DNA of 64,000 bases from Cornus controversa (taxonomy: Eukaryota > Streptophyta > Magnoliopsida > Cornales > Cornaceae), in NCBI GenBank assembly GCA_026545225.1, contig CM048845.1, positions 2,684,501-2,748,500 on the forward strand. The letters run 5' to 3'. Positions 1-9,807 of the stretch are shown in pieces; the stretch's first letter is position 1; each line of letters begins with the position of its first letter. Under the pieces are notes generated by a model. That model was not told the DNA's origin. It made no database searches and worked only from the letters and a program-made list of their open reading frames with translations. The position numbers and the translations under genes were made by a program.

Positions 1-4
1 TTCA

Positions 5-860
5 TGCACCATCGAAAATCAAGCTTTTGAAAAGACACTTCTTGATTTAGGGGCTAGTGTCAATTTGCTTCCATTCTCAGTTTACCAACAATTAGGTTTG
101 GGGTAACTTAAGCCTACCACAGTTGTGTTACAGCTTGTCGACCGCTCGGTGAAGCAACCACGTGGTATCATTGAGGATGTGATAATTCAAGTGGACAAAT
201 TTTACTTTCTGGTGGACTTCATAGTCTTGACACGGAACCGGTCTAAAATCCAAATAGATATATTCCTATCATTCTAGGTCATCCATTTTTGGCCATTGCA
301 AACGCTTGCGTCAATTGCCGTACCGGAGTAATGGACATCTCTTTCGGGAATATGAAAGTCCGTTTGAACATCTTTAATGCTTCTCACCACACATCCGATG
401 ACGAAAGTGAATGTTTTTGTGTTGATGTAGTGGAAGATCTTGTTCAAGAAGCGCTTCCTTCCATTCTTTCTAAGGATCCTCTAGAGGCATGCCTAAGTCA
501 TTTCAACTGTGATGATTATGACATTGAGCAATCCATTTTTGAAGTTAATTCAATGCTCGATGTCACGACCGTCATGGATTTGCCTAAATGGAAAGTTCTG
601 AGAGAACCTTTGCCTCCTTTGTCCAATACTTCCCAAACTCCTTCTCGAATTTCCCCACCACAACTTGAGCTCAAGCCTCTACCGGCTACACTCAAGTATG
701 TCTTCTTGGGCGCTAATGAAACCCTTTCAGTCATTATTGCTTCCAATCTCACCAATGATCAAGAGATGAAACTTCTAAAAGTGTTAAAAGAGCACAAGGA
801 AGTAATAGGATGGAGTGTGGTAGATCTTAAGGGAATAGATCCTTCTATTTGTATGCACCG
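5..860 (+). pseudogene. Athila aspartic protease and linker to RT (decayed)
   Basis: The retroviral-type protease would cut the Gag-Pol polyprotein. The active-site segment LDLGASVNLLP is encoded at 41-73 in frame 2, and DLGAS is the usual Athila form of the D-S/T-G motif. An in-frame TAA at 104-106 and a frameshift near 230 move the reading to frame 1, where the flap side (GHPFLAIANA) leads into the RT linker. From 289 the frame is open to 1077. The catalytic motif is kept, but the breaks mean no full protein. The upstream gag is outside the window. Confidence 0.8.
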
Positions 861-1880
861 CATACACTTGGAAGAAGATGCAAAGACCTCAAGAGAGGCA
901 CAACATCGATTAAATCCAAATATGAAGGACGTTGTAATGAAGGAGGTGGTGAAGTTACTAGATGCGGGAATCATTTACCCCATCTCAGATAGCAAGTGGG
1001 TTAGTCCCACTCAAGTGGTTCCTAACAAGTCTGGTATTACGGTGCAATCAAATGATAAGGGTGAATTAGTTCCCCAATGAACCACCATGGGATGGAGAGT
1101 TTGCATAGATTATCAGAAACTAAATTCAGCAACTCGGAAAGATCACTTCCCTCTTCCATTTATTGATCAAATCTTAGAGAGATTAGCCGATCAAAGTTTT
1201 TATTACTTCTTAGATGGATATTTCGGCTATAATCAGGTTGCTATAGACCCGAGGGACCAAGAGAAAACCACCTTTACATATCTTTTCGGCACATTTGCTT
1301 ATAGACGCATGCCCTTTGGGTTGTGCAATGCACCGATGACTTTTCAACGGTGTCTGACGTCTATCTTTTCGAATATGGTGGAAAATTTCTTGAAAGTATT
1401 CATGGATGATTTCTCCATTTTTGGACCTTTATTCGAATCATGTCTCCAAAATCTATCCCGTGTTCTCACACGATGTCAAGAAACCAATCTAATCCTCCAG
1501 TTGGGAAAAGAGCCATTTTATGGTTCAAGAGGGCATTGTCCTAGGGCACATTGTGTCTAAGAGAGGAATTGAGGTTGACAAAGCCAAGGTTGAACTTATT
1601 TCCAAACTTCCTCCACCATCAACGGTGAGAGAGATTCGGTCATTCCTTGGGCATGCGGGCTTTTATTGCCGTTTCATCAAAGACTTTAGCAAGATCTCTC
1701 AGCCTTTGTGTCGCCTTCTTGAAAAAGAGTCTTATTTTACCTTTAATGAAACATGCCTTAACACTTTTGAAAAACTCCGCACCATGCTTACAACCGCTCC
1801 AATTCTCATCCCTCCAAATTGGGCTCTCCCATTTGAGATCATGTGTGATGCATCCGATTATGCCATGGGTATGGTCTTAG
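860..1880 (+). pseudogene. Athila reverse transcriptase (decayed)
   Basis: This is the RNA-dependent DNA polymerase of element A. Visible RT blocks in order are the start of the fingers (HRLNPNMKDVVMKEV, about 905), VCIDYQKLN at about 1099, FGLCNAPMTFQR at about 1315 and the catalytic FMDDFSIFG at about 1400, with both aspartates kept. SFLGHAGFYCRFIKDFS follows at about 1642. A TGA at 1078-1080 breaks the fingers, a frameshift near 1510 moves reading from frame 1 to frame 2, and TAA at 1883-1885 ends the connection region. FMDD rather than YVDD is typical of Athila. Confidence 0.9.
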
Positions 1881-1885
1881 GGTAA

Positions 1886-2230
1886 CGAGTAGACAAATTA
1901 CCACATGTTATCTACTATGCAAGTAAAACCCTTTCCGAGGCTCAAATCAATTATACCATAATGGAAAAGGAGTTACTTACGGTAGTATTTGCATTGGACA
2001 AATTTCGAGCTTATCTATTAGGTTCCAAGGTCATTGTCTATTCGGACCATGCTTCCCTCCGGCATCTTTTGGCCATAAAGGACACTAAGGTTAGATTGAT
2101 CCGGTGGATACTCTTACTGCAAGAGTTTAATTTTGAGATTAGAGACAAAAAGGGAACCGAAAATGTGGTGGCTGACCACCTCTCTAGAATTCTTGTTGAA
2201 TCCCTCCATGACTCCATTCCAGTTTGTGAA
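1886..2230 (+). pseudogene. Athila RNase H domain
   Basis: RNase H degrades the RNA strand during reverse transcription. The frame continues directly from the RT after the TAA at 1883. The segment [11 protein letters not shown] is followed by [16 protein letters not shown] with its catalytic Glu (about 1961) and by [12 protein letters not shown] with the catalytic Asp (about 2037). The tail [13 protein letters not shown] near 2155 is the normal end of Ty3 RNase H. No stop is seen inside 1886-2930, so this is one of the better-kept parts of the element. Confidence 0.88.
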
Positions 2231-2399
2231 TCCTTCCCAGATGAACAACTCTTTGTAATTTCTCAAGAGAGTATCCCTTGGTATGCGGACATTGTCAACT
2301 ACTTGGTAACTGGTAAAATACCGTCTTCTTGGACCAAGCAAGAGAAGGATCGATTTTTCTCCCAATCACGATCATATTATTGGGACGATCCTCAATTAT

Positions 2400-3580
2400 T
2401 CAAATATTGCCCCGATCAAATAATTCGAAAGTGTGTACCCAACAGTGAATTCCAAAGCATACTAAAATTCTGTCATACACTAGCTTGTGGGGGACACTTT
2501 AGTGCTAAGAAAACCGCAGCAAAAATTCTTCAATATGGGTTTTTCTGGCCAACACTTCATCGGGTTGCATACTCATTTTGCCGCTCGTGTGAGCGATGTC
2601 AGCGCCTTGGCGCAATGTCTCAGAAGGACATGATGCCTCTCAACCCTATTCTTATTGTTGAGATATTGGATGTGTGGGGCATTGACTTCATGGGACCTTT
2701 TCCACCATCTACTGGTCATGAGTACATACTTGTGGCGGTGGACTATGTTTCTAAATGGATAGAGGCCGTTGCTACCAAAACCAATGACCACGAGTCGTGG
2801 TTAACTTCATTCAAGCGAATATCTTTAGCCATTTTGGTACACCTCGAGCCCTCATCAGTGACGGAGGTAAACATTTCTGTAACCGGTTCCTTCGAACCTT
2901 GCTTACCAAATACTCTGTCACACACAAAGTAGCCACCCTATACCATCCTCAAACTAGTGGCCAAGTGGAAGTATCCAATAGGGAGATTAAGAACATCCTT
3001 GAGAAAACAGTTCGGCTTGACCGAAAAGATTGGTCATTGTGACTAAATGATGCATTATGGGCTTACCGAACTGCTTAGAATACTCTCATTGGAATGTCAC
3101 CTTACCGGTTGGTTTATGGCAAAGCGTGCCATCTTCCAGTTGAATTGGAGCACAAGGCTATGTGGGCCACCAAGACTTTCAATTTTGACATGCAAATGGC
3201 CGGATCTAATCGAAAGCTTCAATTAAATGAATTGGAAGAATTGCGACATGACACGTATGAGAACGCTAAAATCTATAAAGCAAAGTCCAAAGCCTTTCAT
3301 GATCGCAATATTCGAGTCAAAACATTCTCTCCGGGCCAGAAAGTATGGTTGTACAACTCACGCCTCCATTTGTTTCCCGAAAAACTTTGCTCCCGTTAGG
3401 ACGGTCCATTTTTGGTTAATTCCGTTGCTCCCCACGGAGCGGTGGAATTGAGGGACTTGAAAGACGGATCGTTGTTCAAAGTGAATGGGCAATGCTTAAA
3501 ATCGTGCGTGAATGACCAAGTTACCACGAAGTACGTGGATGTCGTCACTTTGATGGATCCCGTGTATTTTGACTCGTGAA
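2400..3580 (+). pseudogene. Athila integrase (decayed)
   Basis: Integrase joins the cDNA to the host chromosome. The zinc-binding HHCC region spans about 2470-2610 ([10 protein letters not shown] to [10 protein letters not shown]). The catalytic triad is visible: Asp in GIDFMGPF (about 2682), Asp in ISDGGKHF (about 2857) and Glu in [10 protein letters not shown] (about 2955). A frameshift near 2790 falls between the first two, and in-frame stops follow at 3040, about 3076 and 3397. The C-terminal part is recognisable to about 3580. The section from 3094 to 3560 matches the fragment of element B on the other strand at 13,560-14,062. Confidence 0.88.
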
Positions 3581-3735
3581 CCGACTCTAACGTCATGCCA
3601 TAGACGTGTAAGGTGGCGCGGCCATGGTAGCTATCATGGTTCCATGATGTCCCTCTAATCCAAAGTAATTTTGTATCTAAGTCCCATAAGTCCACGTCCA
3701 CGAAGTATAAATCAAGCTGACTGTTTTTTAGCATT

Positions 3736-4003
3736 TCGATTGATCGAAGCAAATATCTCGATCAATTGAGATCTCGATTAATTGAGATTTTGGTCTCGAT
3801 TGATCGAAAGAATGCAGAGGTGTAGGAACATTTTGCAAAGATCAAAGTCCCGAGAGGTGATTTTCTTTGATGGCAATTCGATAGGTCCTCGATCAATCAA
3901 AATTTTGATTGATCGAAGCAAGGATCTCGATCAATTGAAATCTCGATTGATCGAGATATGCATCTCGATCAATCGAGATATGCATCTCGATCAATCGAGA
4001 TTG
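3736..4003 (+). repeat. Palindromic motif cluster, type I, upstream of env-like leader
   Basis: About nine copies of a 16-bp motif near TCTCGATCAATCGAGA (arms TCTCGAT and ATCGAGA around a CA or TG centre) are crowded here, some back to back, some degenerate (TTCGATTGATCGAA). Spacing is irregular, unlike CRISPR. The same motif recurs in this element's own 3' LTR at 7881-8000 and nowhere else in the window. It sits after the pol stop and before a pyrimidine-rich leader and a strong splice donor. Confidence 0.85.
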
Positions 4004-4019
4004 ACACGATGCCTGCACG

Positions 4020-4271
4020 TGAGCCGCTTATTTATTCGAACCACCAGGCTCCCTCTCATTTCTCCACTTCTTCCCAAGACCATCCGACTTCCTCCTCTTC
4101 TCCGAGAGATCCAAAGCAACCCCGAGCACCGTCCAACCCTTTCCAATCATTCCCGGCTATCCACTGTCGTTTGCCTTAGTCCGAGCTCTCCGCGTATACG
4201 CGCACGTTCATCTCTTTGCGGCTGCGGGTGGGATTTTATCTTCTTGCGCCGATTATCATCTTCACCTTGTG
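4020..4271 (+). promoter_or_regulatory. Putative internal promoter and leader exon for env-like gene
   Basis: After the motif cluster comes a TTATTTAT box at about 4029 and then a C/T-rich stretch (about 4048-4170) resembling a plant 5' leader. It ends in a strong splice donor, G|GTAAGTG at 4271/4272. Promoter activity is inferred from layout. Other plant env-class elements make a spliced env-like transcript, which fits, but no start site can be seen directly. Confidence 0.4.
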
Positions 4272-4647
4272 GTAAGTGATGCATGGCTTTACTTTGTTTG
4301 CTTTGCCACCATTTTTGTTAATTTTCTGGCGTAATAAGCATAGACAGATGATGTTGGGTTAGAGTGAAAACTTGCGGGTTTCGGGGGTAGGAGTGCATCT
4401 ATAGGTGAGATTTGACATTATTTTTGTTTCGGTTACATCCGCTTACGCTGCTTCATTGAGAGCGAGATGAGAAACATATTCATATGGGTTGTTTTTGCTT
4501 CCTAGTAGACCTAGTCAAGTCTAGTCAAGTGTATTTTGGAATGCATATGTCGGCACCATGGACTAGAACCTCCTTTTTAATTTTTATTCTTATTTTAGAT
4601 TCAGTTTATTTTCTTTTTATTTACTTTAATTTTTGGAATAAGTGCAG
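4272..4647 (+). other. Likely spliceosomal intron before env-like ORF
   Basis: The 376-bp interval starts with GTAAGTG and ends with a T-rich tract and GTGCAG at 4642-4647, twelve bases before the first ATG of the env-like ORF. It is more T-rich than its flanks, as plant introns are. Splicing is inferred from these signals only. Confidence 0.5.
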
Positions 4648-4658
4648 ACTATTCTGGG

Positions 4659-5888
4659 ATGATGGCGCGTGTGAAGAATGCCCCCGGTGCTGTTCGAGAT
4701 GTGCCCGGGTGAGCCTTCCGGAGTTGGAAGTTTCACCCGGAGCAGCGATTTGAGCTGAGGGAGTTTGAGATGCGTCTCGGCTGCTCGTGGGCGGTTGCAG
4801 AGCTCCGGCGGCGTCGGCTCGACCGATTATGTGTGCCACCCACCGATGTGGCCCACGAGCGCTTGGTGCAGGTGTTCTATGAGCGCATGACCTATTCCTG
4901 CACCGAGCCTGACACATTGGAGACGGTCATAGGCGGCACGACGATTACTATCACGCCGAACCGGATAGCACAGATGCTCGGTATTCCTCACCAGCAGCCT
5001 CCGGACATGGTTGACCAGGACGGTCGACCGCTCTACCTGCCCGAGTTTCCAGCAGACATGACGTTGTTCTCCATCATGATGGACATGTGTGGTGGGGTGT
5101 TTACCACTCCCAGTCACAACTGCACGTCCAAATCAATGTGCCTGAGTGTGTTATGGTTTCTGGACACCGTTCTCATCAAAAACGCGTGTCTTTTACAGCA
5201 CGTGGCAGAGAGTTGGGGCGACCTTCTCTGTTGCCTATATGCTTTCCACACGGGCACTTGGTTTTCTGTCCCGTCGCTGATCTGGGGGCAGATGTTCAAA
5301 ATCTGGGATGGCCTAGTCAACAAGAACATGAGGCGGGCGGCGAGTTGGCGACTTCCCTTTCCTTTCCTGGTCGCAGCTTTCCTCAGCTGTGCCAATATAT
5401 CGGTCAGTGATACTGACATCCAGCTGGCACCGCCCTCCCGCTTCACGCATACTCAGTGGGTGAGGGTGAGGCGACACTTGGAGCGACAGGACCACCAGGG
5501 CAATCCACCAGAGGATGTGGACATGGATGCCCCAGTGGAGATGGATGAGGATGCGGTCGCAGAGGGTGAGGCATTCGATGAGGAGCTGGGGGATGATGAT
5601 ATAGATATTGCCGCAGAGCGGCATGAGATTTTAGTTACAGGCTATTCCTGCTTGGCAGCTGACGTTGAGCGACTCCAGCAGGGTTTTGAGGAGCATGTCC
5701 AGGTGACGCAGAATCAACTGGCAGGCATTAGGACGGATATTACGTCTCTGGCACAGGGTTAGAGGGCACTTTTAGATGAGTTCCAGGCCTTCCGACAGGA
5801 CCTGCAGTTCCTGGTTGCCAGTCGAGCTTCCACCTCCACCTCTACTCCACCCACCGAGCCACCTCCACCACCACCCGCCTTAGAGTAG
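4659..5888 (+). pseudogene. Env-like / putative plant transposon protein ORF of element A
   Basis: This ORF sits where Athila elements carry their env-like gene, between integrase and the 3' LTR. It starts at tandem ATGs (4659, 4662) and reads in one frame to 5888, about 409 codons, with premature TGA at 4710 and TAG at 5760. It resembles the family known as putative plant transposon protein. Conserved blocks are a W-x-FHP segment, GTTITITPNRIAQMLGIP, an LWFLDT box, an FSVPSLIWGQMFK box, a D/E-rich acidic region (about residues 285-330), a predicted coiled coil and a proline-rich tail. No clear signal peptide is seen. Two homologues lie at 11.5-12.6 kb and 21.6-22.7 kb. The molecular role of the family is unknown. 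Confidence 0.8.
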
Positions 5889-7681
5889 ATTTATTTATTC
5901 GGATTGTCGGCCTTACTTTCTGTTATTTTTCTTTCTTTATTTTTGATAGGCCATGTTGGCCATGTTAGTTTTTGTGTATTCCACATGCATGTACACTTTG
6001 TACTGAAACTCATGTTCACATATATGGAATACAGTTGTCATTTTTTTTATATCGCATATGTTCTCGTTACTATTTTTATTTTTACTTTATGCCAATATCA
6101 GTGCTCTCTCTACTTTGACTATGTATGTAGTACCACTTGCCTAATTGTTATATGCGATTCAGTTAATGATTTCCGTTTATTATCGCCTGGTTTCAATTCC
6201 CAATACTGTTGAGATTGCTTCAACGCAGTATGACGTTAACAAAGAAAGGCAGCCCCTTTGCATGCTATACGTTAGCGTGCCTAGATAGTCAATATCTTAT
6301 CGCATAGACCTCTTAGTAAATTGGGAAACACCAGTTCAGAGCCGTGGATGTGCAGTGATCTTGGCATTGTCCGTTTGTACATAAGTTTTTTTATCATGTT
6401 CTTTTCATGTATTTTTTTTTGTTCCATTTAATGCTCGTGGTATCCAGTTGGTGTTCCGTGCAAATTTTTCTCATTTACAGGATGACCGCCCATGTTGGAA
6501 TGCCATTTTTGTCGTGTTCTGCAGTCCTGGTAATTTCTTTCCTTGTTCTTCTTGTCCAAACATTGAGGACAATGTTGCGTCTAAATTTGGGGTTGCGGTA
6601 TGCTATACCACTTGCATATGCATGCAATGTTCAGTCTTTGTATTGATTGTCATTGTAGAGTAGTTTTTTCTTTCTTTCTTTTTCTTAAAATTTTTGCATG
6701 CTTGCTATGATGTCTTGCTTTTAAAGGAAGATCATTCGAATAAATGTTCGAGGTAAATGCAGCAGGTAGTTAAGAACTTTAACATTGTAAATACCCGCAC
6801 TTTTGCAAGCTGTGTAATAGGTTAGAACGGTCCACATTTTTGTTCAATATGATTATGTACGGTTCTTGCCCTAAATTTGTCCTTACCCGCACAAATTCGC
6901 ACACATGCATTTTAAATTGTGGGGTATAAGTCTGATGGAGAATTTTGTAAATTTCTGTTTTCATTTGAACAACTTAAAGAATGAGTTCTTCCGGTTGTTG
7001 TAAAAAAAAAAGAAGAGAAAATTATACAATAAGCCTTCTCACTCAATAAACCGGATCTCTATGCCTCAAAGCATGGAGTATTCGCGTATAAGTGTGCAAG
7101 GTTGAGCAAAAATAAGCGGGTGGCTTGTTTAAGCTCATCGCCTTGTAAGCTCGGTTATTAAGTCTGAGGGGTGTTTCTTCATCTAATGCCCTAAAACCAA
7201 TTGGTTTGGGAGTCATTGGCCCAATGCCGCTACATGGGCTTACAAGAAAGCAAAAGGAGCTAAGCATTGCACGGTCACCTGCGTATGAGCATTCATATAT
7301 GTTTTGCAGTAATGAACAACAGTGTCGAGCTTTTTCAATGAGTTTTTCTTTTAAAAACAGATTTGTTCTTATTTTTTCTCCAAATATGACAAAGCCACGC
7401 GTTAGGATGCATGTTCACTTTTCAAAGAGGATTTTGTGGTTGGAATCGGTATGTTTGTTCGGACTGGCCATTATGTGGGGACTGTAGTCTTTTTATAGTT
7501 TGTGAAAGTCCATTTTTGCTAATGACTGCATAGTTCTGTAATACTTGTTGCATTTGCCAAGTGTGAAATGAACGGAGAATCATCCTTTATCTAGTTGATG
7601 ACTGAGCATGATTCAATTTTTGTATAAGATAGTTTAATTCATTTTTGTAGCATTGCATTGCTAAGGGACTAGCAATGTGTA
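5889..7681 (+). other. Non-coding 3' region of Athila A, with internal PPT-like block
   Basis: No supported gene. At 6564-6600 lies an ATTGAGGACAATGTT block followed by AAATTTGGGGTTG, a second polypurine-like site typical of Athila elements. It has equivalents on minus in B (about 10,990) and C (about 21,090). A further shared block at 6820-6935 (CCTAAATTTGTCCTTACC) matches 10,680-10,830 in B and 20,790-20,910 in C. The conservation marks one family of 3' non-coding regions. Confidence 0.7.
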
Positions 7682-7692
7682 AGTTTGGGGGT
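7682..7692 (+). other. Polypurine tract of element A
   Basis: AAGTTTGGGGG lies directly before TGTGATAAG, the start of the 3' LTR. It would prime plus-strand DNA synthesis. The same junction occurs reversed at 9797-9807 (B) and about 19,945-19,957 (C). Confidence 0.85.
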
Positions 7693-7880
7693 GTGATAAG
7701 TGTTCAATATTATGTATTTGAACCCTCTTTATTGCATATGTTAGTCCCGTTATTACGTTTATCGAGGTACATTTATGGTATTTTTGTGTTTTTGATGTAT
7801 TGCAGGTTTTGTAGTAAAAGGAGCAAGGTTTGAGGCCATTTGCAGTTGAAGAGCAAAATTTAGAATTAAAGCTAAGACAT

Positions 7881-8000
7881 CTCGATTAATCGAGATGTTG
7901 ATCTTGATAAATCGAGATCTCGATTGATCGAGACTTGATTTCGATTGATCGAAATCTCGATCAATCGAGATTCCAATTTCGATTGATCGAGATTCTGCAG
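7881..8000 (+). repeat. Palindromic motif cluster, type I, inside the LTR
   Basis: At least five copies of the type I motif (TCTCGATTGATCGAGA and variants) lie about 190-310 bases into the LTR, upstream of its TATA-like run. They match the cluster at 3736-4003 of the same element. Confidence 0.85.
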
Positions 8001-8133
8001 ACCCATTTGCCCACTTGCTCACTTGCTCTTCCCACTTGCAACAAAATCCCCCTTTTTGCACGACTTGGAGGGATTGTCTGACTTAAACAAGACACTTTGA
8101 TATATTAGTGATATAGTTAGTATATATATTGCT

Positions 8134-8147
8134 ATATATATATTCAT
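8134..8147 (+). promoter_or_regulatory. Likely TATA box of LTR A
   Basis: CTATATATATATTC lies about 135 bases after the motif cluster, followed by a purine-rich leader. Called from position and composition only. Confidence 0.4.
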
Positions 8148-9099
8148 GGTGGGCCCTAAGGATGAAAAGTAGCCACATAAAGCACAAATGAAGCCATTTT
8201 CTCTCATATACATACATACACACTTAGAGACATTCAGGAGAGGAGAAGAAGGAGCTGAACCAGACCTTGAAGCTTCATTTTCTCCATCAATGGAAGAGTG
8301 CAAGGCTGACATGACCAACTAACTTCTCTACTAGGGTGTGGTTGATACCCCTAGCCATGTAAACTTGTCTATTTTTGTAGCATTTTGGGATTTGTATTTA
8401 AATGTTAATTATTTAGTCTAGTGACAATGTACACTTATACATCTCTTATATATATTCATTTGATGTTGGCTTTATTCTTGTCTTAGAGTAGAATCTATCT
8501 TGTGAATGCACAACATTTGCATCTTCCACAAGAAGGGCAAATGATGGCTAGGTAATGGTGTTTAAATGAATGTGTTGTGCTTGCTTGTATAAACCATGCC
8601 AAGATAAGGTAGTTTGGATGCATTTAGGTTCACTTAGAGAGTAGGGTAGTTAGTTAGGTTGAAGAACTATGCTTGTTGAAGATGGATTATGATAGTTTTG
8701 CACACAAATTAATCTTTTGATATGTCATTGAGGTCACAAGCCTAATGACATTATTAGACATTTAATTTATGAATCCCAAGCTTGCTACACTTATGGACAT
8801 GTGAATGGCTAGTGGTGGAAACCACCCCTAGTTCTCTCTCCCAACTTTTAACTTTTCAAATTTATTGTTTTTACATTCATGCAATAGTTTTTAAAACAAA
8901 AAAAATCAAAACCTTGTTTTTAGGATTAAAGTGGAATTAATCTTTCTTTAAGATAATTAACGACTAGTCCTCGTGGGATCGATACCCTCTATATAGAACC
9001 GTATCTACAAAGATTCGTGCTCTTGCGAGTGGTTAAATTATATTTTGAAAAAGGGGAAAAAATAAGCTTACAATTATAATCCAAGTTTAGCCACATCAC

Positions 9100-9796
9100 T
9101 AGGGTTTTGTCCAAACCCTAAAGAAGGATTTAGTTGATCATAGTGGGTTGGAAGCACTCCATGGACACAGGAATTCCCATCTCAATTTGATCTTCAAGGC
9201 CTTACAAAAGCCCTCTTTGAAGCTTTCCCTCTCTAGAACTTCACTTCTCTCGCTAGAATACTAAAACTCCTCTCTTACAAAATATATTCTATCCCCCTTT
9301 TTTTGAGACTAAAATCCCATACATATCTGATTTCAAGCTCAAAATGTCAAGAAAAACACGTGTAAAGCTTCTTGAGGAAGTTTGGGGACAAGTGGCGAGT
9401 GGCTGAAATATCTTTTGCCAGCTGTTTGTCTTTTGTTGAAATTATGATGCATTGTAATTTCATTTACGATGCATTGACATTCGATGCATCAAAATGTACT
9501 TTACAATGCATCGAAATGCTTTGGCTACATGGCTTGGAATTGATTTCTTTTTGCACTCAGCTCCGGCTTTGGTACGCAATTTGCTAATCCTCATTATAGG
9601 CATTCAACCAAGTAGACTTTGATCTCGAAGTGCGTTCTTGAAATTTTAATTGCATTGGATTTGAGCACTTTTTGAGATAAAACCTGAAATCACTAAAAAA
9701 AAGAAAATAATGTAAAAACTATACAATATATGCAACTATAGGATTATAATACGTAAGTAAGGGCACGATAATGTACAACATTAAGCGCTTATCACA
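9100..9796 (-). repeat. 3' LTR of Athila element B (3' truncated)
   Basis: Read on minus it begins TGTGATAAGCG directly after the polypurine tract. It carries a GATGCATC cluster at 9440-9520. The segment around 9100-9120 (a CCCTAGTGATGTGG-like phrase) matches the corresponding CCCTAGCCATGTA phrase of LTRs A (about 8350) and C (about 19,475). The usual CTCGTGGGATCGA block is missing, so the last third of the LTR is gone. Confidence 0.7.
9440..9530 (-). repeat. GATGCATC motif cluster (type II) in LTR B
   Basis: Four GATGCAT-type sites (GATGCATTG, GATGCATTG, GATGCATC, ATGCATCG) fall within 80 bases. GATGCATC is its own reverse complement. It lies about 270-360 bases into the LTR, the same relative place as the type I cluster in LTR A. 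Confidence 0.75.
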
Positions 9797-9807
9797 CCCC
9801 CAAACTT
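9797..9807 (-). other. Polypurine tract of element B
   Basis: On minus: AAGTTTGGGGG followed by TGTGATAAG, the same junction as in element A. Confidence 0.8.

Larger units (their letters stand above)
1..9050 (+). mobile_element. Athila-type Ty3 LTR retrotransposon A, 5' truncated by window
   Basis: The order protease, RT, RNase H, integrase, env-like ORF, polypurine tract, LTR reads on the plus strand. The RT box (FMDDFSIFG), the protease motif LDLGAS and an env-like ORF after integrase place it in the Athila group of non-chromoviral Ty3 elements. The 5' LTR, primer site and gag lie before the window. Stops at 104, 1078, 1883, 3040 and 3397 and frameshifts near 230, 1510 and 2790 show an old, inactive copy. 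The right boundary is approximate, because the 3' LTR runs into the truncated LTR of element B. Confidence 0.9.
7693..9050 (+). repeat. 3' LTR of Athila element A
   Basis: It starts TGTGATAAG right after the polypurine tract. It contains the motif cluster (7881-8000), a TATA-like run (about 8134-8147), purine-rich leader sequence (about 8230-8265), and the block CTCGTGGGATCGATACC at about 8971, which Athila LTRs usually carry near their 3' end. The exact end is not clear because B's truncated LTR abuts it between about 9047 and 9095. Confidence 0.75.

Noticed and set aside
3736..4003. CRISPR-like array of short repeats
   Set aside because: Repeats are 14-18 bp, degenerate and irregularly spaced with no unique spacers of constant length, and lie in a plant retrotransposon.
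4621..5446. Minus-strand frames opposite the env-like ORF
   Set aside because: GC-rich shadow frames of the plus-strand coding sequence; Arg/His/Ala-rich products without family features.
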